The notes under the pieces were generated by a model. It saw nothing but the letters and a program-made list of their open reading frames with translations, had not been told where the DNA came from and did not search any database. This document shows positions 45,548 through 55,374 of a stretch of DNA of 64,000 nucleotides, piece after piece (within the stretch, counting starts at the first letter, position 1; each line of letters begins with the position of its first letter). Location: positions 806,001 through 870,000 of the forward strand of contig NZ_CP013650.1 of NCBI RefSeq assembly GCF_001466725.1. The letters are read 5' to 3'. Source of the DNA: Lacimicrobium alkaliphilum. GTDB taxonomy: Bacteria > Pseudomonadota > Gammaproteobacteria > Enterobacterales > Alteromonadaceae. The position numbers and the translations under genes were made by a program.

Positions 45548-46252
45548 ATGAAAAAAACACTTCTTACTACCCTGCTTGCCACTGCCGCTTTTGCCCCGGT
45601 GGCGATGGCGGATTTCAGCCTTAATGTGGGTGCGATTAATGTCAGTCCGGATGAGAGCAGCAGCTATCTGAATGTGGTGGAAACCGTAGCCGGTTTGCCG
45701 CAAAACTCTAGCCAGCTGGCTGTAGACAGCAATACTCAGCTTGGTCTGACACTGGACTATGCGTTTACCGATAACTGGACGCTGGAAGTGGTTGCCGCCA
45801 CACCCTTCTCCCATGATATTACTCTGAACAGCACAGTGGGCGCGGTCAATGGTCTGAAGGTGGGTGATACCAAGCATCTGCCACCGACGGTGCTGGCCCA
45901 GTATCACTTTTTCTCCAAACAGGATGCGTTTCGTCCGTTTGTGGGCTTAGGCCTCAATTACACGCTGTTTTTCTCTGAAGGGGTGAATCAGGAACTTACT
46001 GATGTACTGGTTGCCACCGGTGCAGCCACAGCCAGTGATAAGGTCAGTCTGCATCTGGACGATTCTTTTGGTGTGGCGCTGCAGGCGGGCTTTAACTACC
46101 GCTTAAACCAGAAATGGGGCGTGCATGGCATGGTGGCCTGGGCGGACATCGACAGTGATGCAGAAGTCCGTGTTAACGGGACGGCCGTGCAGCCCATTGA
46201 TGTTTCCATCGATCCCATGATCTTTATGCTCGGCGCGAAGTACTACTTTTAA
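45548..46252 (+). CDS. ompW: OmpW-family outer membrane beta-barrel
   Basis: The ATG at 45548, preceded by GGAGCGCAACA, gives 234 aa with a signal peptide (MKKTLLTTLLATAAFAPVAMA); the open frame extends 72 bases upstream without a ribosome site. It has the OmpW order of strands: LNVGAINVSPDESSSYLNVV, LGLTLDYAFTDNWTLEVVAATPFSHDI, LPPTVLAQYHFF, FRPFVGLGLNYTLFF, FGVALQAGFNYRLNQKWGVH, and a terminal IDPMIFMLGAKYYF ending in an aromatic residue as barrels do. OmpW is an 8-stranded channel for small hydrophobic compounds. Confidence 0.94.
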   Translation: MKKTLLTTLLATAAFAPVAMADFSLNVGAINVSPDESSSYLNVVETVAGLPQNSSQLAVDSNTQLGLTLDYAFTDNWTLEVVAATPFSHDITLNSTVGAVNGLKVGDTKHLPPTVLAQYHFFSKQDAFRPFVGLGLNYTLFFSEGVNQELTDVLVATGAATASDKVSLHLDDSFGVALQAGFNYRLNQKWGVHGMVAWADIDSDAEVRVNGTAVQPIDVSIDPMIFMLGAKYYF

Positions 46253-46302
46253 GAGAAATTCGGTTATAAGCAACACTTCTCTCAACCGGTGTCGCTGTTC
46301 TT

Positions 46303-46332
46303 AGCTGCAGGCCTTTGGCCTGCAGCTTTTTT
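46303..46332 (+). terminator. Rho-independent terminator after ompW
   Basis: AGCTGCAGGCC TTT GGCCTGCAGCT followed by six T residues, 51 bp after the ompW stop. Confidence 0.88.
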
Positions 46333-46336
46333 AATT

Positions 46337-47725
46337 TCAGGTATTGTAGCTATTCAGTAAGGTACCAGATTCCAGCTCTATCAACAGGCCATTAATCACG
46401 GCGATTTTACGACCGTCTTTATGCTGCATAAAAAACACAGCAGGCTGATTGCGTTGCGGCCTCTCGGTCGGTGCGTTTTGTTCGTTGATCAGTACCGGAA
46501 AACCGGTCTGGCTGTCGAGCAGCTCAGGTTCACCGGCGAAGTGGCTATAACCTTGCCTTAACAGCTCCAGATAGCGTTCATCCGTGAGTTTGAGCGCTGA
46601 ATCCAGCTGCCAGGCCTTACCAGTCTGGTATTGCCAGTCACTGGCGTCGAATTCAAAGAAGGGATAAAAGGGTGACAGGTCTCCCACATCTTTAATTTTG
46701 GCGAGACGTGCCTCAGGCAAATCCAGATCCAGGGCAATATCCAGTCTGTACTGGTGCGCATCCTCTATTTGCAGATCCTGAATAATCACATCCCGGAACG
46801 CCTCGCGCTCATTCATGGGGATGTCATGATAGGGGCCAAGATCCATGGCCAGGTAACTCTTGCTGGCGATACTTTCCAGAGACCTTTCGAGCATGGCCAG
46901 ATTTACCCGTCTGGCGGCCTGGCGATTCACATCTCCGGGATAAGAGCCGGATTCAATCAATATGGTACTGATGTCCATGCCAGATAGGGTGTCGCCAAAG
47001 GCCCGGTGAGCATAGGTATCATCGTAGCGGCCCATTTGTTCAGGGATCAACTGGTCGCCGACCTTTTTCATTACACCAATCAATTGCATGGCACGCTGGC
47101 GTATAGAGTTAATGCTTTTTTGTTCATCATAAGCAGGGGCCAACAAGGAAATGGTGGCGGTTTTTGGCACAGGTCCTGCGGAGTAAAAGCGACTCTGATC
47201 ATGCAGGTTAAAACCAAAATCCGGCTTAAGGGTTTTGGCCTGCTCCATCAGTATCCGGCCTTCGGGGGTCTGCAAGTCTTTGGCGTCACGATTAATATCA
47301 ATACTCTGTACATTGTGACGTTGAGCCAGCTCGGCACCATCGGGATTAAGCATTGGAATCATGTGCAGGGTCAGTCTGTCCTCCCAGCTTTCGCGCCAAT
47401 CCTTGTCTTTGCCGATACGATTGATCAAATCAAACAGCGCCGGTGTGGCGGTGGACTCATCCCCATGCATTTGTGACCACATCAGTACGGTTACCGGTCC
47501 CTCGCCGACGCTGATACGATAGATGGGCCGACCCTGATAGGAGCTACCTATTTGTTCAGTGTCAAACAGCGGATTTTGCTTAACCTGCTCCAGATACGGC
47601 AGGATATCGGCCTGGCGAATCTGTGCCTTGTTGAGATCCGGCACCTCATATTGACTGGCCGGGGGTAATTGAGCTGAAAGGGCGGCAGTACTGAACAGAA
47701 TCATGGGTATCAGAAGTTTTCTCAT
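46337..47725 (-). CDS. M14-family zinc carboxypeptidase (exported)
   Basis: This 462-aa protein has a signal peptide (MRKLLIPMILFSTAALSAQL). Zinc ligands H87 and E90 occur in WSQMHGDE, the third ligand H175 in FNLHDQSRF; MLNPDG and INRDAKDLQTPEG are further M14 signatures, and TILIESGSYPGD supplies the catalytic glutamate. The long C-terminal region (about 300-462) is an extra domain not typical of minimal carboxypeptidases. It is divergent from the S66 peptidase by about 160 bp. Its substrate may be peptides or cell-wall tetrapeptides; it cannot be decided from sequence. Confidence 0.85.
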   Translation of the reverse strand: MRKLLIPMILFSTAALSAQLPPASQYEVPDLNKAQIRQADILPYLEQVKQNPLFDTEQIGSSYQGRPIYRISVGEGPVTVLMWSQMHGDESTATPALFDLINRIGKDKDWRESWEDRLTLHMIPMLNPDGAELAQRHNVQSIDINRDAKDLQTPEGRILMEQAKTLKPDFGFNLHDQSRFYSAGPVPKTATISLLAPAYDEQKSINSIRQRAMQLIGVMKKVGDQLIPEQMGRYDDTYAHRAFGDTLSGMDISTILIESGSYPGDVNRQAARRVNLAMLERSLESIASKSYLAMDLGPYHDIPMNEREAFRDVIIQDLQIEDAHQYRLDIALDLDLPEARLAKIKDVGDLSPFYPFFEFDASDWQYQTGKAWQLDSALKLTDERYLELLRQGYSHFAGEPELLDSQTGFPVLINEQNAPTERPQRNQPAVFFMQHKDGRKIAVINGLLIELESGTLLNSYNT

Positions 47726-47887
47726 TATTTATTACTTTCTCAATTAATTATTACTATTTTGTGTTTAAAATATAATAAATTATCACTAGGGTGTTGAGAT
47801 TATCCTTCGACATCACAATCGTCAAGTTTACCCTGGTCATATTTTAAGCGATATCAGGGCAGTAAAAACAATAACCGGAGACACATT

Positions 47888-48925
47888 ATGGATCGCAGAG
47901 CCTTTATCAAAGCCACCGCTGTCAGCGCCCTGGCAACACAACTCGTACCTGCTACCAGTATAGCGGCGGCTGACAAGAGATCGATGGTACCAAAGCGTCT
48001 GCAAGCGGGTGATAAGGTAGCGGCCATTGCGCCGGCGAGCGCCATCTTCGACCCGGTTGAGCTGGAAATTGCTAAAGAATCTTTCGAAGCATTGGGTTTG
48101 CAGGTGGTGCCGGGTAAACATGTGCTGGATCGACACGGTTATCTGGCCGGAAAGGATGAAGATCGGGCCGCCGATATTAACGCGGCTTTTGCTGATCCTT
48201 CCATTAAAGGCATCATCGCCCTGCGTGGCGGCTGGGGTTGTAACCGGGTATTGCCTTATCTGGATTTTGATACCATCGGCAAGAACCCCAAAGTATTACT
48301 GGGTTACAGTGATATCACCGCGTTGCTCAACAGCATGTACAAAGAAACCGGACTCGTTTCTTTTCATGGGCCGGTAGGGTTGTCGTACTGGGGCGATTTT
48401 CAGGCCGATCAACTTCGCCGGGTAGTATTCGAGGGTGAACAAACCATGATGCAGAACTATCCGCAGGAAGAAGGGGCACTGGCAATGCGCAGCAATCGTG
48501 CCCGCACGGTCAAATCAGGTAAAGCCAGAGGCATCCTTGTGGGTGGTAATCTTACGGTGCTCACCAGCATGATCGGCAGCCCCTATGTGCCGGATATGCG
48601 CGGTAAGATCCTGCTGTTAGAAGATGTGGGTGAAACCATTTATCGTATCGATCGTTATATGTCCACCCTGCAGATGGCTGGCATACTGGATCAGGTGGCA
48701 GGGGTGGTCTTTGGTCATTGCACCAAATGTGAGCCGCAAAAAGGCTATGGCGGATTTACCCTGATGGAAGTGATGGAACACTATCTCAGGCCATTAAATG
48801 TGCCAAGTTACTATGGTGCCCAGTTTGGTCATATTAAAGATAATCATATTCTGCCGGTGGGCATTGAGGCCGAAATGGATGCAGATGCCGGCACGCTGCG
48901 TCTGCTTGAACCCGCCGTAGTTTAA
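47888..48925 (+). CDS. S66-family LD-carboxypeptidase (Tat signal)
   Basis: This 345-aa protein resembles muramoyltetrapeptide LD-carboxypeptidases: nucleophile S141 in LLGYSDITALLN, IIALRGGWGCNRVLPYLD (substrate-loop motif), VGGNLTVLTSMIGSPYVPD, and the ILLLEDVGETIYRIDRYM acid and FGHIKDNHILPVG histidine near the C-terminus. The N-terminus MDRRAFIKATAVSALATQL contains a twin-arginine R-R-x-F-I-K motif, so it is probably exported by Tat, unlike the cytoplasmic LdcA of E. coli. It would cleave the terminal D-Ala from tetrapeptides in the periplasm. A hairpin follows at 48982. Confidence 0.85.
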   Translation: MDRRAFIKATAVSALATQLVPATSIAAADKRSMVPKRLQAGDKVAAIAPASAIFDPVELEIAKESFEALGLQVVPGKHVLDRHGYLAGKDEDRAADINAAFADPSIKGIIALRGGWGCNRVLPYLDFDTIGKNPKVLLGYSDITALLNSMYKETGLVSFHGPVGLSYWGDFQADQLRRVVFEGEQTMMQNYPQEEGALAMRSNRARTVKSGKARGILVGGNLTVLTSMIGSPYVPDMRGKILLLEDVGETIYRIDRYMSTLQMAGILDQVAGVVFGHCTKCEPQKGYGGFTLMEVMEHYLRPLNVPSYYGAQFGHIKDNHILPVGIEAEMDADAGTLRLLEPAVV

Positions 48926-48981
48926 AACATGAATAAATGACTGATCGGATTAGGCAAATTGCGCTAACCGCATCTAATCTT

Positions 48982-49015
48982 AAGGCCAACACAATCTGAT
49001 TGTTGGCCTGTTTTT
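48982..49015 (+). terminator. Terminator after the S66 peptidase, overlapping the next start
   Basis: AGGCCAACA ... TGTTGGCCTG followed by TTTTTG forms a stable stem. Its T-run contains the TTG that opens the GGDEF gene. Confidence 0.8.
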
Positions 49016-50597
49016 GTACTCTATTCGCCGCTATTTTTTATATTTTTTCCTGTTTTACAGCCTGATTCTGGTACTTGTTTTCCTGGGCTACCGGGTGTTG
49101 ATTGAGTATCCTCAGGATCTGGCCACCATAGAAGAGCATCAGAAGCGGGAGCTGGGGAGTCTGTCCAAGGGCTTATCCTTAAGTCTCAATAACCTGCAGG
49201 CCGTTGTCACTGATTGGGCCCACTGGACAGACACCCATGAATATGTCCAATCGCCACAGGATCACCAGCAATATATCCAGGACAATATCCTCTCCAGTAC
49301 CTTTGAAACCTTCGATCTGATTGCTATCGTCTATTTTAATCGTGATTTTGAAGAGGTCTTTGCTCAGGGATATAGCCAGCAAGACGAGACGCTGATACCG
49401 GCCCACCAGGTACTGGATTTCCCGCTGGGCAATGTTTTTCGCAGCCGCATTGACCCGGGGCAGCCCTGGGAGGGCAATGGCTGGATGGCTACCAATGAGG
49501 GTCCCGCGGCCTTTGCACTGCAATATATTACAGACTCCAATGAGCAGGAGCCTCCTTCCGGCTATCTGATGTTTGTGCAGGCGATCACTAATTCGCAGAT
49601 TGAAAACTTACAGGCCATCACGCGTCTGCAACTGGAATTTAAGCCCACCTCGCTGAATGATCCCGAGACCTTTGGGGTGGTATCCCTGATGACACCTGAG
49701 CTGGTTGAAGGGTTTCAGTTACAGCGCAAACGCTTGTTGGATGACTTTACCGGCACTCCCATTATGCTGGTGACCATTACCCATGATCCGCTGACCATGC
49801 CCAAACTCATTGGTTGGTCTGAAATTCTGATCCTGTTGTTATTGCTTGTTGTGCCCGCAGCGCTGATGCTGTCTATCGACAGAACCCTGATTCGCCCGCT
49901 GTGGCGCAATACCCGATTGATAAGAACTATGGTCGATAAGGGTGAATTGCAGGAATTACCCCAGCAGCTACCGGTTCTGGAACTGGAGCAGATGCGTAAA
50001 GCCTTTAATAACTCAGTACAGCTGGTTCACAGTCAACAAAAAAAGCTGCAGGCACTCTCAATGACAGACGGGCTGACCGGCATTGCCAACCGACGAGCTT
50101 TTGATGAGGGGGCACTGTCTGCCTGGCACAAAGCCCTGCGCCAGGGTGAACCTATCTTATTGGCCATTCTGGATCTGGATTACTTTAAATCCTTTAACGA
50201 TACCCTCGGCCATCCTGCCGGCGATGAGGCGCTGAAATGTATTGGTTCGACGCTGACACAATTTTGTCGTCGCTCCTCAGAGTTATGTGCCCGTATCGGG
50301 GGAGAAGAGTTTGCCGTGGTAATAACAGGGGAAGACAAAGCCAGCGCCGAGCAGCGTATACAAAGTTTAAGACAAAGTGTGGAGGCCCTGGCCATTCATC
50401 ATCCCGGCTCTGATATTGCCGAAGTGCTGACCTGTAGTATCGGTGCACTCTATATTCAGCAGCCCGGCGCCGACTACCGTAACCTGGCTCTCTCTGAGCT
50501 GCTGACCTTAGTAGATAAAGAACTCTACCGTGCCAAGCAACAGGGGCGAAACAGGGTGAGTTTTCAATGTTACAGCCTGCCACATCCATGTGATTAA
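49014..50597 (+). CDS. Membrane diguanylate cyclase with CHASE4 sensor and GGDEF domain
   Basis: This 527-aa protein begins with TTG at 49014 (YSIRRYFLYFFLFYSLILVLVF, TM1), which lies in the T-run of the preceding terminator with little ribosome site; CTG at 49008 is another option, and no ATG exists nearby. A periplasmic CHASE4-like domain (DWAHWTDTHEYVQ, about 30-260) and TM2 (ILILLLLLVVPAALML) are followed by a linker and a GGDEF domain with the active-site GGEEF at 429-433. The inhibitory site is RSSE instead of RxxD, so product feedback may be weak. It should make cyclic di-GMP in response to an extracytoplasmic ligand. Confidence 0.87.
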   Translation: MYSIRRYFLYFFLFYSLILVLVFLGYRVLIEYPQDLATIEEHQKRELGSLSKGLSLSLNNLQAVVTDWAHWTDTHEYVQSPQDHQQYIQDNILSSTFETFDLIAIVYFNRDFEEVFAQGYSQQDETLIPAHQVLDFPLGNVFRSRIDPGQPWEGNGWMATNEGPAAFALQYITDSNEQEPPSGYLMFVQAITNSQIENLQAITRLQLEFKPTSLNDPETFGVVSLMTPELVEGFQLQRKRLLDDFTGTPIMLVTITHDPLTMPKLIGWSEILILLLLLVVPAALMLSIDRTLIRPLWRNTRLIRTMVDKGELQELPQQLPVLELEQMRKAFNNSVQLVHSQQKKLQALSMTDGLTGIANRRAFDEGALSAWHKALRQGEPILLAILDLDYFKSFNDTLGHPAGDEALKCIGSTLTQFCRRSSELCARIGGEEFAVVITGEDKASAEQRIQSLRQSVEALAIHHPGSDIAEVLTCSIGALYIQQPGADYRNLALSELLTLVDKELYRAKQQGRNRVSFQCYSLPHPCD

Positions 50598-50600
50598 ACA

Positions 50601-50614
50601 TGAATACGTATGCA
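50601..50614 (+). promoter_or_regulatory. Predicted LacI-type operator upstream of the GH13 neopullulanase-type gene
   Basis: TGAATACGTATGCA, identical to 40771-40784, lies 66 bp before the start codon at 50680 and four bases after the stop of the GGDEF gene. Confidence 0.72.
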
Positions 50615-50679
50615 CAGCGCTGATTTAAATATCCTCACAGGCTAGTATGAAGGCAATCTTTAACAGCTTGTAAAATCTT

Positions 50680-52562
50680 ATGTTAATGTCTCTCGCCCGA
50701 TTTCCGCTTATAAGCTTATTTGTGCTATGCGCCAGCCTGTTTAGTCCCAACGCTTCAGCAGATTATCAGCTTAACCGTATAGAGCCGGTTTCATGGTGGA
50801 CAGGGATGAAAGATCCCGCTTTACAACTGATGATCTCCGGTAAGAATATCGGTGAGCTGACGCCTCAGCTGGACTATTCCGGTGTTACTCTGAAGGCCGT
50901 GCATCAGGCTGACAGCCCCAATTATCTGTTTGTGGATCTGAGCCTGGATGCGGATGTTGAGCCTGGTATCTTTAACATTGAATTCACTGATAAAACGGGT
51001 CAGGTGGTGTTAACCACTGACTATCGGCTTCACGCCCGCCAGCCAGACTCATCAAACCGTGAGGGCTTTACTCCGGCGGATGTGATTTATCTGATTACAC
51101 CTGATCGTTTTGCCAATGGTGATGTCAATAACGATGAAGTGACAGGTCTGAAAGAAGGGCTAAACAGGGAATACAAAGGTGGCCGTCATGGCGGCGATAT
51201 TCAGGGCATTCTCAACCATCTGGATTATCTGGACGACCTCGGTGTGACTCAGCTGTGGCTGAACCCGGTACTGGAAAATGATATGGAGAGCTATTCCTAC
51301 CACGGCTACTCTACCACTGACTATTACCGGGTAGATCCCCGTTTTGGTTCCAATAAATTGTACCAGCAACTTGCTAAACAGGCCGGTGCCAGGGGCATGG
51401 GTTTGATCAAGGACATTATCCTTAACCATATTGGTTCAGAGCACTGGTGGATGGAAGATTTGCCTTTTGCTGACTGGCTTAATTATCAGGCTGAGTATCA
51501 GGCTGGTGAATTTATCGGTACCACTCATCGCCGTGAAGCGCAGCACGATCCCCATGCTACAGAGTATGATAAAAAACGCTTTAACGACGGCTGGTTTGTA
51601 CCCACTATGCCGGATTTAAATCAGCGCAATCCTTTTATGGCTAACTACCTGATTCAGAACAGTATCTGGTGGGTGGAATATGCCGGTCTTTCCGGTATTC
51701 GTCTGGATACTTACTCCTATCCAGACAAAGCCTTTCTGGCTGAATACGGCCGCCGTTTAATGCAGGAATATCCGAATCTGGGCATTGTGGGGGAAGAGTG
51801 GACAGTAGATCCGGCGCTGGTGGCCTACTGGCAAAGAGGGGCTCAGCGTCATGATGGATATCAGTCCTATACCCCGAATATGTTTGATTTTCCTCTGCAG
51901 GAAGCGGTAGTTAACGGCCTGACTAACAAAGAAACCTGGGGTACGGGCCTTCGCGAGATATACCAGTCACTGGCCAATGATTTCCTGTATGGCAATCCTG
52001 CTGATCTGGTGATCATGCCCGATAATCATGATATGAGCCGGATTTACACTCAGCTCAATGAAGATCCTGAGCTGTTCGAAATGGCCATGGTGCTGTTTGC
52101 CACCACCCGGGGATTCCACAGTTTTTCTACGGCTTTGAGATCCTGATGGGGAATCCGGGCACCGATGATCACGGTATTATCCGCACCGACTTTCCTGGTG
52201 GCTGGGCCGGTGACAAGGTTAACGGCTTTACTGGCGAAGGGCTTAAAGATAAACAGCGCCGGGCACAGGATTTTGTGCGCAGTTTACTGAACTGGCGTAA
52301 AACCGCCGATGCAGTGCACAGTGGCAAGCTTACTCATTATGCACCCGATAACGGCTACTATACCTATTTCCGCCATACAGATGAGCAAACCCTGATGGTG
52401 GTGATCAATAAAAATAAGCAGGTGATAACGCCGGATATTCCGGCCTATTACGAAGTTATCAAGGGCCAAAGCCGGGCCACTGATGTACTCAGCGGTGAAG
52501 CTCAGGATCTGAATGATTTAACGGTGCCGGGCCGCAGTGCACGGATATATCAATTGCATTAG
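50680..52562 (+). pseudogene. GH13 neopullulanase/cyclomaltodextrinase-type amylase, split by a frameshift
   Basis: Two adjoining frames make one GH13 enzyme: residues 1-488 from 50680-52146 and the C-terminal 138 residues from 52146-52562. A signal peptide (to about 27), cyclomaltodextrinase N-terminal domain (IEPVSWWTGMKDPALQLMIS) and catalytic domain with D343 (GIRLDTYSY), E372 (IVGEEW) and D451 (MPDNHDMSR) are visible. At 52109-52112 the run GGGG (ACCCGGGGATTCC) has one G too few: with GGGGG the frame continues as TTRGIPQFFYGFEILMG, the family consensus. Start ATGs at 50680 and 50686 are equivalent. This could be a real mutation or a homopolymer sequencing error. Confidence 0.85.
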
Positions 52563-52681
52563 GTATTGAAAAAGCAGGGTGATCTCGCAGGGGGTCAGAG
52601 ATGCAGAGGTTAGGTGTTGCTCTGTTGCTGTCATGCCGGGCCTGACCCGGCATCTTTATCAGGTATAAAGAACTTTCTGCC

Positions 52682-52796
52682 CTCTTCGTGCTCTTCGCGT
52701 CTTTCGTGGTTGAACACTTTTTTTAACCACGAAAGGCACGAAAAATATAAAAAGGCTTTTATTCTCTGCGCCTTAGCGCCTCTGCGAGATCGCAGG
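52682..52796. repeat. Degenerate ACCACAGAG-family and related repeats
   Basis: CTCTTCGTGCTCTTCGCGTC then TTTCGTGGTTGAAC is answered by TTAACCACGAAAGGCACG, and a second arm ATTCTCTGCGCCTTAGCGCC with TCTGCGAGATCGC follows. Near 52624-52653 a separate hairpin CATGCCGGG CCTGA CCCGGCAT occurs. Together with the CCCCTATAAAACGCAGTGG motif near 52861 they fill the 370-bp gap before the GH31 gene; no gene is seen. Confidence 0.6.
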
Positions 52797-52931
52797 CTTT
52801 TTTCTTTGTGTGATCTTGCATAGGCGCGGGGGACAGGGGTTTGAAGGTATTATTGCGTGGCCCCTATAAAACGCAGTGGAATACGGAACAGTTAACAGGG
52901 GGCTCCCATATTGAGAAAATACAGGACAATA

Positions 52932-55349
52932 ATGAAAAAACTTAGCCTAGTGTTTGTTATCTGGCTCTTTAGCCTGCCATTGCTGGCGGCCGAGCTTACT
53001 GGTCATCAGTTGCAGGGCGGTGTGCTGGTGCTTGAAACGGATCAGGGCCAGGTAACGCTGACCCCATACGGTGACGGCGCCTTTGAGGTATTTTATCAGC
53101 CCGACGGGGTGGTGCAATTGCCGTCCTTTGCTATTGCAGAACAGGCTGAAAAAGCTGCCGGTACCCTGCAACAGGATGATGGCAAACTGGTGTTTCGGCA
53201 TGGTGACTTAACGGCGGTGATCCAGCCTTCGCCACTGCGCATCGCCTACTATCAGGGCGATCGTTTTTTACTGGAAGAGGAAGCAGGGCTCTTTGTACAT
53301 CAGACCCTGCGCGGTTTTCGCTTTAAACTCAGTGGAGAAGAGAAGTTATTAGGTGGCGGCCAGCGGGTGCTGGGAATGGATCGAAGAGGCGAGCGCCTGC
53401 CCCTGTATAACAAGGCTCATTATGGCTACACCACAGAATCGAAGCAGATGTACTACGGTCTGCCTGCGCTGCTTTCCAGTCGTAATTACATACTGACTTT
53501 TGATAACAGCGCCAGCGGACATCTGGATCTGGGCCATAATGAGGCGGATATTCTGCAATTTGAAGCCGCTTCCGGGCGCACCGCCTATATTATTGCCGCT
53601 GGTGCAGACTACCCTGACACGCTTGCCAACTACGTGGCTGTTACCGGTCATCAGCCTATGGTGCCCCGCTGGGCGCTGGGCAATTATGCCTCGCGCTTTG
53701 GTTATCATTCTGAGACCGAAACCCGCGATGTGGTCAGACGCTTTCAGGATGAGGATATTCCGCTGGATGCGGTGATCCTGGACCTGTTCTGGTTTGGCGA
53801 AGAGGTCAAGGGCATGATGGGCAATCTGGACTGGGATCGTGAGGCCTTTCCCACCCCGGAGAAAATGCTCAGTGATTTTAACCAGGATGGCGTAAAAACC
53901 ATCCTGATCACCGAACCTTTTGTACTGACCACTTCAGATAAATGGCAGGAGGCGGTTGAGGCCGGTGCGCTGGCAAAGAATCTGGCAGGCGAGGTTAAAC
54001 GCTTTGATTTCTATTTTGGTAATACCGGGCTGATTGATGTGTTTAACCCGGATGCACAAGACTGGTTCTGGCAGACCTATCAGCGTTTGCTGGAGCAGGG
54101 CGTTGGTGGCTGGTGGGGCGATCTCGGCGAGCCGGAAGTGCACCCGGCAGATACCCTGCATCAACTGGAAGATGGCCGCATTGTCAGTGCCGATGAAATT
54201 CACAATGCCTATGGCCATCAGTGGGCAAAAATGGTCTATCAGCGTCATCGTCAGGCCCGCCCCGATGAGCGTCCCTTTGTGATGATGCGTTCCGGCTTTG
54301 CCGGTTCCCAGCGTTACGGCATGATCCCCTGGACCGGTGATGTGAGCCGCTCCTGGGACGGGCTTCAGCCGCAGGTGGAACTGTCCTTAAGCATGGGGTT
54401 ACTGGGTCTGGGCTATACCCATTCGGATTTGGGCGGTTTTGCCGGTGGCGAGAGCTTTGATGCCGAACTTTATACCCGCTGGTTGCAATACGGCGTATTT
54501 CAGCCGGTGTACCGGCCTCATGCTCAGGAAAATATTGCGCCGGAGCCGGTATTCCATGACCAGCAGACCAAAGACATAGTGCGCGAGTTTATTAAGCTGC
54601 GCTATGCCATGCTGCCTTACAACTACAGCCTTGCATATCAGAATAGTCAAAGCGGCATGCCGTTGATGCGCCCGCTGTTTTTTGAAGAGCCGGGCAATCC
54701 GCCGTTGATGGATAATAAAAGCAGTTATTTATGGGGCGATGCCTTTCTGGTCACGCCGGTGGTGGAGCCCGGCGTTACAGAAGTGGAGGTCACCTTACCA
54801 AAGGGCGTCTGGTTTGATTATTTCACTGGTCAGCGCTACCAGGGTAATCAACAAATCCGCCAGCCCACCCGTTTGGCAACGCTGCCGGTACTGGTGCGTG
54901 GCGGCAGCTTTGTGCCGATGACAGAGCCGGTACAAACTACCCGCGATTACAGCTCTGAGCAGTTAACTCTGCACTACTACGCCGACCTGCAGGTGCCGCA
55001 GGGCAGTGGCATCATGTATGAAGATGATGGCAAAACCTTCGATGCGGTGGCTAAAGAACAATACGAATTGTTGCACTTTTCCGCCAGCCAGCAGGCTCAT
55101 CAGCTGGATATCGAGCTTAAGCGCGAAGCCTATGATTACAAAGGTATGCCAGAGCAGCGACAGATCACCCTGGTGGTGCATAACTGGCAGCACTCCCCGT
55201 CCGCTATTGCGATCAATGGTCGTCCCGTGGATTTGTTAACAGATAAAGCTCAGGCTGAAGAAAGTGGGCAAGGGGTATGGCTGGAAGATAACAGGCTGCA
55301 TCTGCTTTTTAGCTGGCGCAAAGAAAATATCAATATTGCTATCCGATAA
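52932..55349 (+). CDS. GH31 alpha-glucosidase (exported)
   Basis: The ATG at 52932 follows AGGACAATA and gives 805 aa with a signal peptide (MKKLSLVFVIWLFSLPLLAA); a TTG start seven codons upstream is less likely. GH31 motifs: nucleophile D397 in GGWWGDLGEPEVH and acid/base D470 in IPWTGDVSRSWDG, plus LLGGGQRVLGMDRRGERL in the N-terminal beta domain and DLFWFGEEVKG. It should release glucose from the non-reducing ends of alpha-glucans in the periplasm. It lies 25 bp before the lipoprotein GH13 amylase, so both are probably one operon. Confidence 0.93.
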   Translation: MKKLSLVFVIWLFSLPLLAAELTGHQLQGGVLVLETDQGQVTLTPYGDGAFEVFYQPDGVVQLPSFAIAEQAEKAAGTLQQDDGKLVFRHGDLTAVIQPSPLRIAYYQGDRFLLEEEAGLFVHQTLRGFRFKLSGEEKLLGGGQRVLGMDRRGERLPLYNKAHYGYTTESKQMYYGLPALLSSRNYILTFDNSASGHLDLGHNEADILQFEAASGRTAYIIAAGADYPDTLANYVAVTGHQPMVPRWALGNYASRFGYHSETETRDVVRRFQDEDIPLDAVILDLFWFGEEVKGMMGNLDWDREAFPTPEKMLSDFNQDGVKTILITEPFVLTTSDKWQEAVEAGALAKNLAGEVKRFDFYFGNTGLIDVFNPDAQDWFWQTYQRLLEQGVGGWWGDLGEPEVHPADTLHQLEDGRIVSADEIHNAYGHQWAKMVYQRHRQARPDERPFVMMRSGFAGSQRYGMIPWTGDVSRSWDGLQPQVELSLSMGLLGLGYTHSDLGGFAGGESFDAELYTRWLQYGVFQPVYRPHAQENIAPEPVFHDQQTKDIVREFIKLRYAMLPYNYSLAYQNSQSGMPLMRPLFFEEPGNPPLMDNKSSYLWGDAFLVTPVVEPGVTEVEVTLPKGVWFDYFTGQRYQGNQQIRQPTRLATLPVLVRGGSFVPMTEPVQTTRDYSSEQLTLHYYADLQVPQGSGIMYEDDGKTFDAVAKEQYELLHFSASQQAHQLDIELKREAYDYKGMPEQRQITLVVHNWQHSPSAIAINGRPVDLLTDKAQAEESGQGVWLEDNRLHLLFSWRKENINIAIR

Positions 55350-55374
55350 ACGGCAAAAACAGGATGAACAGAAT

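Noticed and set aside
55264..55374. N-terminal extension of the lipoprotein amylase into the GH31 gene
   Set aside because: It overlaps the end of the GH31 gene and would destroy the lipoprotein signal that starts at 55375.
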